64,000 nucleotides of DNA, from NCBI GenBank assembly GCA_964652775.1, contig CAZZAM010000012.1, positions 1-64,000 of the forward strand. Reading direction: 5' to 3'. The stretch comes from UBA11346 sp038060575. GTDB taxonomy: Bacteria > Planctomycetota > UBA11346. Positions 50,535 through 61,244 of the stretch are shown here, in pieces. Position numbers and translations under genes: made by a program. The number at the start of each line of letters is the position of its first letter. The stretch's first letter is position 1. A model generated the notes under the pieces. It saw only the letters and a program-made list of their open reading frames with translations, had not been told where the DNA came from and ran no database searches.

Positions 50535-52706
50535 CTATGGCTTGGCGAGCGTCCGCACGTTCATCAGCGCCGATTGACCTTCGGTCACTGGCTTAACCGT
50601 GAAGCTGCACTCCGCACCGGTTGTGGTAACCGTGATGACCGTTGCCGCATTGACCGTGCAGGTAAATGACAGGCCATCAACCGGAACCTCCTTGCCATCT
50701 TGAGTCACGCGCAGCGACGAACCGACAACGAATGCGCGAGTCGAGCCACGATTGAATAATGCCTCTACCTCAACACTGACTGATGATTTCAACTCAAGCG
50801 GTAGGCCGGTGATCTCAGGAAACTCGCCCAACTTCCATTCGATCGGATTCACGATGCCGCCATCGGCTTGAATGATTGCCGGGGACTTGCGCACATTCTT
50901 GCGACCGTCCTTATGATGCCAGACAGCCGTGTGGATTGGCCATTGCCTTGGAAAAATTAGCCCTGGGTTCGCTGGAACAGGGTCCAATTCCAGGTCGTAG
51001 CAATCCCAGGTGAGGAACGCCCCCAAGCCATAGCCTCGGGCAGTACCAACATAAGCCCACGAATCCTGGGGAAATTTCTTCCACAGATCGACATGGGCAT
51101 TGTAGCCCCACTGGGCAAACTCAGGAGCGCCTTGGCGCAAGGCTTCCTGATAGACTAGGTCCGGAATTTTCATTTTCGCTTGGCCACCAGTTTTGACGCC
51201 ACTGCGTTCATGCCACGGACCATCAAAGTGGACACCATCCTTCAGCACCATGACCTTCACTACCTCGTTGAACTTGCGCATAATATCACCCCAGCGCTTG
51301 TCATTCGTTACTCGACTGGCGTAGGACATGATGAACACGTGATCGATGGTGTAACCAAGATCAAAATGAAGGCCCTTGTCCGCAAAGGCATTGCCTTCAC
51401 CGAATATCGGCCAGCCACCAGCGGTCACACCCTGATGTGCGACCAAATCATCCATTTTGACGCTGTAATCTTCCAAGAGTGCCTTTTTGCGTGCCGGATC
51501 GGTCATGTTCTGCGCGGCAACCCATTGCGAGAAGATAAGCACCATCGGGCGATTAACCCCGGAAAGCATGGACGATGCGCCATCAACATAGGTATCCTTC
51601 CAACGACTACTCGGACCCGGTGAACGACTCATGGCCCCACGGTAAATCATGGTTTCATAGATCTTTTCGCGAATGTCCTTGAAATGACGTATGCCGATGA
51701 GTTCATGCAGGGCTGGATCCCACGCTGCTCGGAGGTGTTGCAGAGCATAGGCGAGGTCAGCTACGATCATTCCGTGGGTAAACTCGCCTTGCAGTCTGGT
51801 GCGCATTTCTGGCCACGATCCATCCCAACACTGCAGCCGAACCATCATGTCCATGGCGCGAATCGCACTGGCACGACCTTCTTGACCGCCGAACTGAGCA
51901 CAAATGCGCGCCACCTGCTGCGTACGACCTTGCGCAACCAAATTGTCCTTACTAACATTTACCTTCCCAGGACTGAATCGATCTGAGTCGTATGATCCGT
52001 TGTAGATATCCTCGAGAGCAAGCCCATCTATGTAGAACGTTCCACTCGCTGGCTCCAGTTTTTTCCCGTCTTCTGGGAGTCGGCGATGAGCCAAGACCAG
52101 GTCAAAACCACTGACCGATTTCCAGAAATTATTTTTTGGCGTCTTGAATACCCCACAGGTATTATCAAAAACAAAACCCCAATCGATGTACATCTTGTGC
52201 GGATTGTCGCCAAACTTCTGCCGTAGCGGGATGTCGGTGAACACAATGGGATCAGGCTCATTTCCCTTAAAATAAACGCCGAGGCGAAGATCCTCGCTGA
52301 GTGCGGCATCGGCCTTGACCCACATGCCCATCCCGGTCGAACGACTAAGGAAGTCTACGGGGTCTTGGAATCGCACCTGAATCAGATCCTGAATACCCTT
52401 ATCGCGCTGAGCCCCGGCGATGTTTGAAACCGTAATCTTGTAACATTTCCCATCGCCATTCACATCCCAATCAGCACTCTCCTCAACCTTCACGCCTCCC
52501 ACGCCAGTCAACGTCCCCAGCAAAGGAATATCCGGAAAATTTTCTTTCCGCTGTTGCGCTACGGCTCGGCCAGCAGCAGATTCTAGCAGCTTGGTTTTTA
52601 GCTCTATGGATTTGGCGAACTCTGGGACCGGTGACGGTTCAGCGGCGCTGATCAGCGCTACGAATCCAAGTGCGCAAGAAGTCATTATTGCCAAAAAAGC
52701 CCGCAT
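50535..52706 (-). CDS. large exported protein with alpha/alpha-barrel-like domain, function unknown
   Basis: 723 aa with a signal peptide (MRAFLAIMTSCALGFVALISA) and a good Shine-Dalgarno sequence (TAGGAG, 7 bases before ATG). Residues about 45-235 look like a beta-sandwich binding module, with an early DVNGDGKCYKI and FYIDGLALEDI at its end. Residues about 250-600 are helical with regularly spaced Trp/Tyr/His (WDGSWPEMRTRLQGEFTHG, HFDLGYTIDHVF), resembling the alpha-toroid folds of polysaccharide lyases and some hydrolases. Residues about 625-720 form a C-terminal beta domain. A secreted polysaccharide-degrading enzyme is an inference, and the active site is not identified. Confidence 0.7.
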   Translation of the reverse strand: MRAFLAIMTSCALGFVALISAAEPSPVPEFAKSIELKTKLLESAAGRAVAQQRKENFPDIPLLGTLTGVGGVKVEESADWDVNGDGKCYKITVSNIAGAQRDKGIQDLIQVRFQDPVDFLSRSTGMGMWVKADAALSEDLRLGVYFKGNEPDPIVFTDIPLRQKFGDNPHKMYIDWGFVFDNTCGVFKTPKNNFWKSVSGFDLVLAHRRLPEDGKKLEPASGTFYIDGLALEDIYNGSYDSDRFSPGKVNVSKDNLVAQGRTQQVARICAQFGGQEGRASAIRAMDMMVRLQCWDGSWPEMRTRLQGEFTHGMIVADLAYALQHLRAAWDPALHELIGIRHFKDIREKIYETMIYRGAMSRSPGPSSRWKDTYVDGASSMLSGVNRPMVLIFSQWVAAQNMTDPARKKALLEDYSVKMDDLVAHQGVTAGGWPIFGEGNAFADKGLHFDLGYTIDHVFIMSYASRVTNDKRWGDIMRKFNEVVKVMVLKDGVHFDGPWHERSGVKTGGQAKMKIPDLVYQEALRQGAPEFAQWGYNAHVDLWKKFPQDSWAYVGTARGYGLGAFLTWDCYDLELDPVPANPGLIFPRQWPIHTAVWHHKDGRKNVRKSPAIIQADGGIVNPIEWKLGEFPEITGLPLELKSSVSVEVEALFNRGSTRAFVVGSSLRVTQDGKEVPVDGLSFTCTVNAATVITVTTTGAECSFTVKPVTEGQSALMNVRTLAKP

Positions 52707-52936
52707 GCGAGACTCCTACAAGGATGGTTGTTATTGGACGAAATGTAGGATCCATCTCCCTGAGACAAGGCGGACCAGCACGCAACTCAAGATGCTAATG
52801 AACCAAGAGCCAGGGACAATTCCAGTGCCGGCATGATGACAGCAGAGAGGCTGCATCATTCTTGTATGATCAGGCTTCCGTAAATTCTCCCAATCGCGCT
52901 AGACTGCTGGAATGAGTCATCACGCTTTACTAGTAC

Positions 52937-54082
52937 ATGCGCCACTTTCTTCTTCTGCTCGCTGCCATGGTGGCTGCGGGTGAATCTCCCGCGCCGATTG
53001 GATTCCGCATCGACGGTAGCGGACGTTTCCCAACCGCCACCCCGCCAACCGAGTGGAGCGCGACGAAAAACGTCGCATGGAAAACCGAGATGCCAGCACC
53101 GTCCAATGCTTCGCCGCTGCTACTTGGCGATCTCGTCGTGACCTGTGCTGAAAAAGGATCCGTGCTCGGCCTCGCCGCCGCCGATGGCAAGATCCGTTGG
53201 ACTCTAACCGATGAAACGGACAAACCGCTGCCCAAGGCGCATCAGTCCAATGGCTACACCTCGGCTACGCCGGTCAGCGATGGACAGTTTATCTACGCCG
53301 TGTTTGGTTCCGGCCGAGTCATGGCGTGCGATATCGCTGGCAAGAAGCGCTGGGCGATTGATCTCGAACTGCCACCGCAAAAGGACTGGGGCTCGTGCAT
53401 GTCGCCCCGGTTGGCCGGTGGATTGCTGATCGTGCATATCGACCAGCTGTGGGGTATCGATCCCACAACTGGTGCGATAAAGTGGCGCCAGAAATCGCCG
53501 TGGACGTGGGGCACTCCAGTCGTAGCCAAGGTCGCTGGCACCGACGTGGTGTGGACCGGCGGCGGCTTTTGCTTCCGCGCCAGCGATGGCCAGGCATTGG
53601 CCTCAGGACCACCCAAGCTCGCCTACAACAGTCCCTGCCTGGTCGATGACGTCCTCTATTATGTTCAAGGCATCCCGATGGCCTTTACTCTAGGCGCTAC
53701 GCCCGATGTCAAACCACAGCAACTCTGGCAGGGGAAAATTGCCGACGATCGTTACTACGCCACTCCACTGATCCACGAAGGACTCGTGTATGCCGTAAAC
53801 CAAAAAGGCATGCTCAGCGTCCTCGACGCCAAGAACGGCACTACCGTGTACGAGCAAAAACTTGATGGCTTGAAAGGAACCATGTATCCCAGTCCGACGC
53901 TCGGTGGGACGAACATTTTTCTCGGTAGTGAAGGCGGCCAGACATTGGTCTTAAAACCCGGTCGCACGTTCGTCGAAGTCGCGCGCAATGCCTTAGAGCC
54001 CTATCGCTGTAGCCCGGTCTTCGATGGCAAGCGAATCTACATCCGTAGTCAGAAGAACATGTGGTGCTTGTCCGCCCCGTGA
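52937..54082 (+). CDS. exported PQQ-like beta-propeller protein
   Basis: 381 aa with a short signal peptide (MRHFLLLLAAMVAAG). Blades contain LGDLVVTCAEKGSVLGLAAADGKIRWTL, GSGRVMACDIAGKKRWAIDL and LLIVHIDQLWGIDPTTGAIKWRQK, the repeated A-D-G-K-x-x-W pattern of PQQ-like domains. Unlike the one at 8130, it has no lipobox Cys and is probably periplasmic or secreted. It is widespread in planctomycetes; whether it binds PQQ or protein cannot be judged, because a dehydrogenase catalytic Asp-Asn-Asp set is not evident. Confidence 0.85.
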   Translation: MRHFLLLLAAMVAAGESPAPIGFRIDGSGRFPTATPPTEWSATKNVAWKTEMPAPSNASPLLLGDLVVTCAEKGSVLGLAAADGKIRWTLTDETDKPLPKAHQSNGYTSATPVSDGQFIYAVFGSGRVMACDIAGKKRWAIDLELPPQKDWGSCMSPRLAGGLLIVHIDQLWGIDPTTGAIKWRQKSPWTWGTPVVAKVAGTDVVWTGGGFCFRASDGQALASGPPKLAYNSPCLVDDVLYYVQGIPMAFTLGATPDVKPQQLWQGKIADDRYYATPLIHEGLVYAVNQKGMLSVLDAKNGTTVYEQKLDGLKGTMYPSPTLGGTNIFLGSEGGQTLVLKPGRTFVEVARNALEPYRCSPVFDGKRIYIRSQKNMWCLSAP

Positions 54083-54105
54083 ATCGCGGTGCGCATAGCA
54101 AACAA

Positions 54106-54576
54106 TCAAACGGTTGGCTGATCTGGGGGCTTAACAAACGCGAGTTCAAGCGGAGCGGTGGACAAGGTGTGCCCACCAACTTCGACCCAGATGGTCAAGC
54201 GCAGCGGCGCTACCTGTCCGGGCAGCAGATCCGCGTACGGAACTGGACAATCCATACGGATGATCGGCGTATGGATGCCGCAATCGATCGGCAGGTTGGG
54301 ATTGGGAACCCGCACGTTCAGTTGCGTACTGGTGAGTGGTGGCGCCGTCATCGGCAGATGACTGGCCATGACCCGGACATGCACGAGGTGATCGCCGGCC
54401 TGTTCAGTTTGCATGCGAACAAACATGGTCAGCGAACCCTGCCACTGTGGGCCAACCACGGTAATCCGATTGTAGGTGCCAGCGATGAGCCACTTGCCGC
54501 CTTCCATGCGATTCAAGTAGTCGCACAGAATGACCGATCCGCGGACCGATTGCATCGACTGTTGGTCGTCTGTCAT
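54106..54576 (-). CDS. DUF6941-like protein
   Basis: 156 aa. The N-terminus SVILCDYLNRMEGGKWLIAGTYNRI matches the small DUF6941-type proteins (CDY... GGK...LIG). The remainder is a beta-rich domain of 110 residues with LTIWVEVGGHTLSTAPLEL near the end. No signal peptide is seen. The function is unknown. It reads toward the propeller gene (convergent, 23 bases) and lies immediately downstream of tRNA-Thr and its terminator. Confidence 0.65.
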   Translation of the reverse strand: MTDDQQSMQSVRGSVILCDYLNRMEGGKWLIAGTYNRITVVGPQWQGSLTMFVRMQTEQAGDHLVHVRVMASHLPMTAPPLTSTQLNVRVPNPNLPIDCGIHTPIIRMDCPVPYADLLPGQVAPLRLTIWVEVGGHTLSTAPLELAFVKPPDQPTV

Positions 54577-54593
54577 GGTGTCTGACCTTACGA

Positions 54594-54623
54594 GAAAACC
54601 CCGCAGTTGCCCGCAGGGTTTTC
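54594..54623 (-). terminator. intrinsic terminator after tRNA-Thr
   Basis: On the minus strand AAAACCCTGC pairs with GCGGGGTTTT (one G-T pair) around an 8-base loop and ends in a TTTTC tract. It lies just after the tRNA CCA end. Confidence 0.8.
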
Positions 54624-54625
54624 GT

Positions 54626-54700
54626 TGGTGCCCAAGATAGGAATCGAACCTACGACCTTCGCATTACGAATGCGCTGCTCTACCGCTGAGCTACTCGGGC
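54626..54700 (-). tRNA. tRNA-Thr (anticodon CGT)
   Basis: Read on the minus strand: acceptor GCCCGAG pairs with CTTGGGC, D-arm GCTC/GAGC, anticodon loop TTCGTAA (anticodon CGT, reading ACG), and T-arm GTAGG/CCTAT around TTCGATT. CCA is encoded. The first pair of the anticodon stem is G-A, as in other bacterial tRNA-Thr(CGT). Confidence 0.96.
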
Positions 54701-54762
54701 CTGTGTAACGACGGGCGGAGCCTACGGGATCGTTTGCGTGGGCAAGATCCTGTCGCCGCCAT

Positions 54763-54843
54763 GCTCCAGCGTGGCCCGACGTGAGATCACAGCGATGGTC
54801 ATACCCATTGCCCCTGGCCACGCTGGAGCGTGGCGTTCCCAGG
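54763..54843. repeat. inverted repeat with GCGTGGCGTTCCC core
   Basis: GCTCCAGCGTGGC (54763-54775) and its exact inverse GCCACGCTGGAGC (54817-54829) enclose 41 bases. The sequence following the right arm, GTGGCGTTCCCAGG, matches the 21-bp tandem repeat at 38799-38840. It lies between icd and tRNA-Thr. Confidence 0.75.
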
Positions 54844-54846
54844 CCC

Positions 54847-56139
<1,293 letters not shown>

Positions 56140-56224
56140 GGGTAGTGCTCTGCGTCGTTGGGTGGAGCGACGTATGTAGTGCCCAACCCCCCTTCACGCA
56201 AGACGAGGGGCTTTGCCCCTCAAT

Positions 56225-56350
56225 CAGCTACGAGCTACGAGCTGCGAGCCGCGAGTTTTGCAGGCTATTCGTACGCCAATGGTATCGCCAAATGTCCCTC
56301 GATTTTCCTCGAAACTCGTAGCTCGCAGCTCGTAGCTCGCAGCTTGTAGC
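56225..56350. repeat. palindrome of GCTACGAG words
   Basis: Left arm 56225-56257 (CAGCTACGAGCTACGAGCTG then CGAGCCGCGAG) and right arm about 56311-56350 (AACTCGTAGCTCGCAGCTCG then TAGCTCGCAGCTTGTAGC) are inverses made of near-tandem GAGCTACGA words with about 55 bases between. It occupies the divergent icd-smc intergenic space, where both promoters must lie. Confidence 0.8.
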
Positions 56351-56406
56351 AATCCGTGGCAATGCTTGCGGACACGGTTGGAGATCCACACTCCCCCCAT
56401 CCGCCC

Positions 56407-59400
56407 ATGCGCCTTCGCCGCCTCGAAACCTATGGATTCAAGTCATTCGCTGACCGGATGACCTTCGACTTCGAGGACGGCATTACCGCGATCATCGGCC
56501 CCAACGGTTGCGGTAAGTCGAACGTTGTCGATGCGATCAAATGGGTGATCGGTGAGCAGTCTGCTAAGGCCCTGCGTGGTTCGGAGATGACCGACGTCAT
56601 CTTCAACGGCTGCGCGACGCGCCGCGGCATGGCGTTTGCCGAAGTGACGCTCCAGCTGGATCAGTTATCGGCCTCGATGCAGATCGACACGCCCGAAGTC
56701 GCGATCACCCGCCGCCTCACTCGCGATGGCCTGTCGAGCTACTTCATCAACGGCAAGGCGTGCCGACTGAAGGACATTAAAGACCTGCTTATGGGTACCG
56801 GCATGGGCACTAGCGCCTACGCCGTAATCGAACAGGGCCGCGTCGGCTTCATTTTGGAAGCGAACACCAAAGATCGCCGCTTGGTCCTGGAAGAAGCCGC
56901 CGGCATCTCGCGTTACCGCGCGCGTCGGCGCATTGCTGCGCGTAAATTGGAACGCGTCGAAGTTGATCTCCAGCGCATCGCCGAAGTGCTGACCGAAGTG
57001 CGTCGTCGTGCGCGTCAGGTCCGCCGCCAGGCCGAGGCTGCACTGAAGTGGCGTGATCTGTCGAAGCGCGCCAAGGAGCTGCGCCTGGCTTTTGCCATGG
57101 AAGAACACGGTCGTTTATCGACCGAACTCACGACGCTGAATGGCAAACTCCAACAGATCACCGCCGAAGAAGCAAACGCCAGCGCCGAAGCGGCAACCCT
57201 CGAAGCGAAGGTTGCCGAGGAAGACGCCCGCCTCGCCCCGAGCGAGGAGATCATCCGCCAGCGTGAACGTGAGCGCGCCGACGCACAAAGCCGTCGCGAC
57301 GTGACCGCCGCACAGACCGCCGAATGCGATCAGCAGTTGGCCGAACTGGACCGCGTCGAGGCCGAAGATCGCCGCGCACTCGACGAACTCGCCAAGCGCA
57401 TCGCCGCCACCGACCGTGCACGACTTGACGCACAGTTAAAACTGGCCGAAGTCGCCGGTTCGTTTGGAACTGACGCAGCCACCGCCTCACCGATCAGCGA
57501 TTCGCGTGCGGAACTCTCGCTGGCGATCGCGCAAGTTGACGGCTTACTCTCAAAAGTTGAAGACCTCAAAGCCAAGCAGATGGAATGCCTGCGCGAGCTG
57601 GCCCGCATCGACGCCGAACGCGGTGGCTTGGCCAATGCGCAGACCGCGATCAACGAACGTCGCCGTCGCCTGAACGAACGCACTGGTGGACAGGGCGACC
57701 TGTTGCTGCGCATCGCTGCAACCGCCGCCACTGCCAAAACCGCCCTCGAAGAGGCGCAGATTGCCGCCGCCGATGCGCATCTCGCGCTCGACGCGGGCAT
57801 CCGCGCGCGCGAAACCGCCGCTGCCGAGACCACCAGGCTCGACAACGAAATCTCCGAAGTCCGCCACGCCGAAGCTCGCGCCGAAACCATGCTGCGCGTG
57901 CTGCAAGATCACGAACGCCGCTCAGAAGGCGTTGCCCGTCCGGTGCGCGAAGTGCTGTCGCAGGCCGACGGCATCACCGGCTTGGTTGGCATGGTCGCCG
58001 ACCTCTGCCAAGTTCCGGACGACTGCGTCGTTGCGATCGAAACTGCACTTGGTGGCGCAGCCCAACACATCGTCACCGAATCAGTCGAGGATGCCAAACG
58101 CGCCGTTGAATGGCTGAAGAGCGGACGCCGCGGCCGTGCCACGTTCTTGCCGTTAGATGACATCCGAGGCGAAGAACGCATTGACGAACGCTTGCTCCGT
58201 GAGTCAGGTGTCGTTGGACTCGCCAGTCGGTTAGTTACCTACGACGAACGCCTGCGTCCGGTCTTTGAATATTTGCTCGGCAATGTGCTGGTCATCGAAA
58301 CGCTGGATGATGCGATCGCATTGCGCCGACGCAGTCATCCGCGCTGCCGCATGGTCACGCGTGATGGCGAACACATCAATCCATCTGGCGCGATCACTGG
58401 CGGCCGCAGCGGCCATGCCGAAGGCGGCGGTCTGGTCTCGCGTAAGAGCGAGATCCACAAGCTGACCGAGGAACTCGCCGAGCTTGGCCAACGCCGCACC
58501 ACGCTGGCAACCGCGCGCGAGGCTGCGCGCCAGGATACCGACGCATGCACGCGCCGGGTCGAAGAACAACGCCGCGCTATCCAGGTCCGCGACCGCGCGG
58601 CCAGCGATGCGCGCGCCAACCTCGCTCAGGCTGAACGCGACCGCGTGCACCTGGAAGAAACAACCAGCAGCTTCGGCGCGGAATTGGAAGAAATCGGCGG
58701 CGAACTCGCCAAGTTAGAGACCAACAGCAAGGACCTCGGCGGCCAACGCGACTGGTTCACCGCCTTGGAACGCAAGCTCGACAGCGAACGCACTGCCTTG
58801 CAAATCGAACTCGACGCTGCCGCCAGCCGGCGCAACCGCGTTCAAGAAGAGGTCAATAATCTCCGCGTCGAAGCGGCCGCCGCCCGCGAACGCGAAGAAG
58901 CAGCGCGCAATCACCTCGTCCATCTCACGCGTCAGCAGCAAGAGCAAGAGGACGACCGTGCCGAACGCGAACGCCGCCTGGCTGGACTCGATACCCGCCG
59001 CGCCGAACTACTGCGCCGCAAAGCCGAAGCAGGTGCAGGCCGCGAAGCCGCGACCCACGAAGTCGAACATTTGAGCCTCGCCGTGCAGGAGGCCGTTGCC
59101 GAACGCGATCGCCTGCGCCACGGCACCGAGGAACTCCGCAACCAAACCCGTGCCGCCGCCGCGCGCGCGCGCCAACTCGCGTCCGACCTCGCCGATGTGA
59201 AACTCAAGGTCAATGAGATCCAGGTTCGCTTGGAAGGTCTGACCACGCGTATCCGCGAAGATCACCAGTTGGAATTGGCCGAAGCGGCGGCGAATTGGAC
59301 GCGGCCTGAAGATTGGGATCGCGACCGCCTCAAGAACGAACTCGACGAGGTCGAAGCCGAACTAACCAAGCTCGGACCAGTCAACCTTGCCGCAATCGAC

Positions 59401-60096
59401 GAGCTGCAAGAAGCCGAAGCGCGCGAGACCTTCATCGATAAGAGTCATCGCGACTTGGTCGAAGCCTCTGAAAAACTCCTCAACGTCGTGGCTCAGATCG
59501 ACAATCACTCGCGCCAATTGTTCGAAGACACCTACCGCAAGGTGCGCGCGAATTTCCAGGCTCTCTTCCGCCGTTTGTTTGGTGGCGGCTCAGCCGACAT
59601 GCGCTTGGAACGCGTCGAGACCGTGACGATCACCGAAGCCGACGGCACCACCCGCGAAGTCGAACGTGAAGTCGATGTGCTGGAAGCCGGCCTCGAAATC
59701 ATCGCCAGTCCACCGGGCAAGAATCCCAAGGTGATCAGCCAGTTGTCGGGCGGCGAAAAAGCGCTGACCGCCATCGCGTTGGTCTTTGCCGTCTATCAGG
59801 CGAAGCCGAGTCCGTTCTGTGTGCTCGACGAAGTCGACGCCCCCCTCGACGAAGCTAACGTCGATGTGTGGTGCAACATGGTGCGCGAATTCACACAGGG
59901 CGGAACCCAGGGCGACGGCAGCCAATTCATCGTCATCACGCACAAGAAACGCACGATGCAACGCGCCGACGCAATCTACGGCATTACTCAGAATGAACCG
60001 GGTGTCTCGACCAAGATCAGCGTGAAGCTGGGCGAGTTGCCGGATACCGGTGAACTGGTGCAAACCGTGCGTGGCGCCGGCCCGTACTCGGGCTGA
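56407..60096 (+). CDS. smc: chromosome segregation protein SMC
   Basis: 1229 aa from the ATG at 56407 (MRLRRLETYGFKSFADRM); an upstream in-frame start at 56356 adds a poorly supported extension through the edge of a palindrome. The head domain has Walker A IIGPNGCGKSNVVDAI (about 29-44). Two long coiled coils, rich in Arg/Glu/Ala, flank the hinge (about 522-662: GITGLVGMVADL to GAITGG). The C-terminal head has the ABC signature LSGGEKALTAIALVFAVY (about 1113) and Walker B FCVLDEVDAPLDEANV. It organises chromosome arms together with ScpA/B, which are not in the window. Confidence 0.96.
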   Translation: MRLRRLETYGFKSFADRMTFDFEDGITAIIGPNGCGKSNVVDAIKWVIGEQSAKALRGSEMTDVIFNGCATRRGMAFAEVTLQLDQLSASMQIDTPEVAITRRLTRDGLSSYFINGKACRLKDIKDLLMGTGMGTSAYAVIEQGRVGFILEANTKDRRLVLEEAAGISRYRARRRIAARKLERVEVDLQRIAEVLTEVRRRARQVRRQAEAALKWRDLSKRAKELRLAFAMEEHGRLSTELTTLNGKLQQITAEEANASAEAATLEAKVAEEDARLAPSEEIIRQRERERADAQSRRDVTAAQTAECDQQLAELDRVEAEDRRALDELAKRIAATDRARLDAQLKLAEVAGSFGTDAATASPISDSRAELSLAIAQVDGLLSKVEDLKAKQMECLRELARIDAERGGLANAQTAINERRRRLNERTGGQGDLLLRIAATAATAKTALEEAQIAAADAHLALDAGIRARETAAAETTRLDNEISEVRHAEARAETMLRVLQDHERRSEGVARPVREVLSQADGITGLVGMVADLCQVPDDCVVAIETALGGAAQHIVTESVEDAKRAVEWLKSGRRGRATFLPLDDIRGEERIDERLLRESGVVGLASRLVTYDERLRPVFEYLLGNVLVIETLDDAIALRRRSHPRCRMVTRDGEHINPSGAITGGRSGHAEGGGLVSRKSEIHKLTEELAELGQRRTTLATAREAARQDTDACTRRVEEQRRAIQVRDRAASDARANLAQAERDRVHLEETTSSFGAELEEIGGELAKLETNSKDLGGQRDWFTALERKLDSERTALQIELDAAASRRNRVQEEVNNLRVEAAAAREREEAARNHLVHLTRQQQEQEDDRAERERRLAGLDTRRAELLRRKAEAGAGREAATHEVEHLSLAVQEAVAERDRLRHGTEELRNQTRAAAARARQLASDLADVKLKVNEIQVRLEGLTTRIREDHQLELAEAAANWTRPEDWDRDRLKNELDEVEAELTKLGPVNLAAIDELQEAEARETFIDKSHRDLVEASEKLLNVVAQIDNHSRQLFEDTYRKVRANFQALFRRLFGGGSADMRLERVETVTITEADGTTREVEREVDVLEAGLEIIASPPGKNPKVISQLSGGEKALTAIALVFAVYQAKPSPFCVLDEVDAPLDEANVDVWCNMVREFTQGGTQGDGSQFIVITHKKRTMQRADAIYGITQNEPGVSTKISVKLGELPDTGELVQTVRGAGPYSG

Positions 60097-60107
60097 GCAG
60101 AACCACC

Positions 60108-60911
60108 GTGGTCGATCGCTGGAGCGCGTTTCGTCCTTCGCCAGCGCCAACCATCGCCATTCCATTCGGCGTTCGTTCGATCGGCCAATACCGCCTTGAT
60201 GCCGGACCGATCGACAACATCCCACCGCGTCGCTTCGTTCAACTGTATTGGTGCACAAGCGGTCGGATCAGATTCATCATTCCGACTGGAACCGCGGTTA
60301 TTGGTGCCGGCGAGATCTTCGTCTATCCAAGTCGTACCGCCCATCGCATGTCCGCTCTGGATCCATCGACCGTTTACTGGTGGCTCACCGTTGATGGTCC
60401 CATGGCCGATCGTGCGGTCGAGGCGTTCGGTCTGCGCCCACCGTGGCCGCGCCGCGCTGGCCCGCCGCCCGAACGACTTTTTCGTCGCATTGCCAGTCTC
60501 ATACCAGATCCAGCCCCAGCCAACGAACGTGCCGCTGCCGTATTGGGTTGGGAATTATTATCCGCTGCTGCCAGCGGTGGTCCTGCCGCGACATCAGATG
60601 ATTCAGTCGAACGCTTGCACCGCAGTCTCGTCGATCGCGCCAGCGATCCATCGTTGTCGGTGACGCAACTCGCTACGGAACTCAAAGCCGACCGCAGCGT
60701 CCTCACTCGCCGCTTCACCGACGCATTCGGCATGGCACCAAAACCGTTTCTGCAATCACTCCGGCTTGGTCGCGCCATGGCGCTGTTGCACACCACGACC
60801 ACCCCGGTCGCCATCGTCGCCCAGGAATGCGGATTCGCAGATCCGGGGTATTTTGCCCGCGCCTTCCGCAAGTGCACCGGCCAGAGTCCGGAACAATTCC
60901 GTCAGGGCTGA
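60108..60911 (+). CDS. AraC family transcriptional regulator
   Basis: 267 aa, GTG start, 11 bases after smc. The N-terminal half is a cupin-like sensor domain (IPTGTAVIGAGEIFVYPSRTAH, about 68-88). The C-terminal 100 residues carry the two AraC helix-turn-helix motifs: VTQLATELKADRSVLTRRFTDAFGMAPKPFLQSLRLGRA and VAIVAQECGFADPGYFARAFRKCTGQSPEQFR. Such regulators usually sense a sugar. It probably controls the sugar-isomerase gene downstream, but its position directly behind smc is unusual. Confidence 0.9.
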   Translation: MVDRWSAFRPSPAPTIAIPFGVRSIGQYRLDAGPIDNIPPRRFVQLYWCTSGRIRFIIPTGTAVIGAGEIFVYPSRTAHRMSALDPSTVYWWLTVDGPMADRAVEAFGLRPPWPRRAGPPPERLFRRIASLIPDPAPANERAAAVLGWELLSAAASGGPAATSDDSVERLHRSLVDRASDPSLSVTQLATELKADRSVLTRRFTDAFGMAPKPFLQSLRLGRAMALLHTTTTPVAIVAQECGFADPGYFARAFRKCTGQSPEQFRQG

Positions 60912-61244
60912 GTCCATCCTACTCATTTCAAGGCAACCGCAGAGGCGCAGAGGCCGCAGAGATCGCAGAGGATTGGGATTGGGATTGGGATTGGGATTGG
61001 GATTGGTGGACGCGGTTGTTCCCACGTGTCGATCACCCGCAGGGTGACAATCGGTATTGGTCTCCTCTGCGACCTCAGCGGCCTCTGCGCCTCTGCGGTT
61101 GCCTTGGGATATTTCAACTGAGCAACCTTAACCGAGCGACTTGACACCAGTCACAAAAGTCCCGGTCAGACTACAGAAAGCATCTACAATCGTCAGCGCC
61201 CATGGGCAGAATAGGGAGCAGTCACCCCTATCAGGAATCTTGCC
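60912..61244. repeat. intergenic region with CAGAGG-word palindrome and GATTGG microsatellite
   Basis: No gene is called. Left arm 60930-60970 (AAGGCAACCGCAGAGGCGCA, then GAGGCCGCAGAGATCGCAGAG) and right arm about 61064-61107 (its inverse) enclose six tandem GATTGG units (60971-61006). A GATCACCCGCAGGGTGAC hairpin (about 61030-61047) also lies inside. Copies of the arms are at 42291-42420 and 9604-9755. The region from 61108 to 61244 precedes the isomerase gene and holds an AGGA 8 bases before its ATG. Confidence 0.85.

Noticed and set aside
60827..61144. Plus-strand frame with DWDWDW repeats
   Set aside because: The Asp-Trp run is only the translation of the GATTGG microsatellite in the palindrome.
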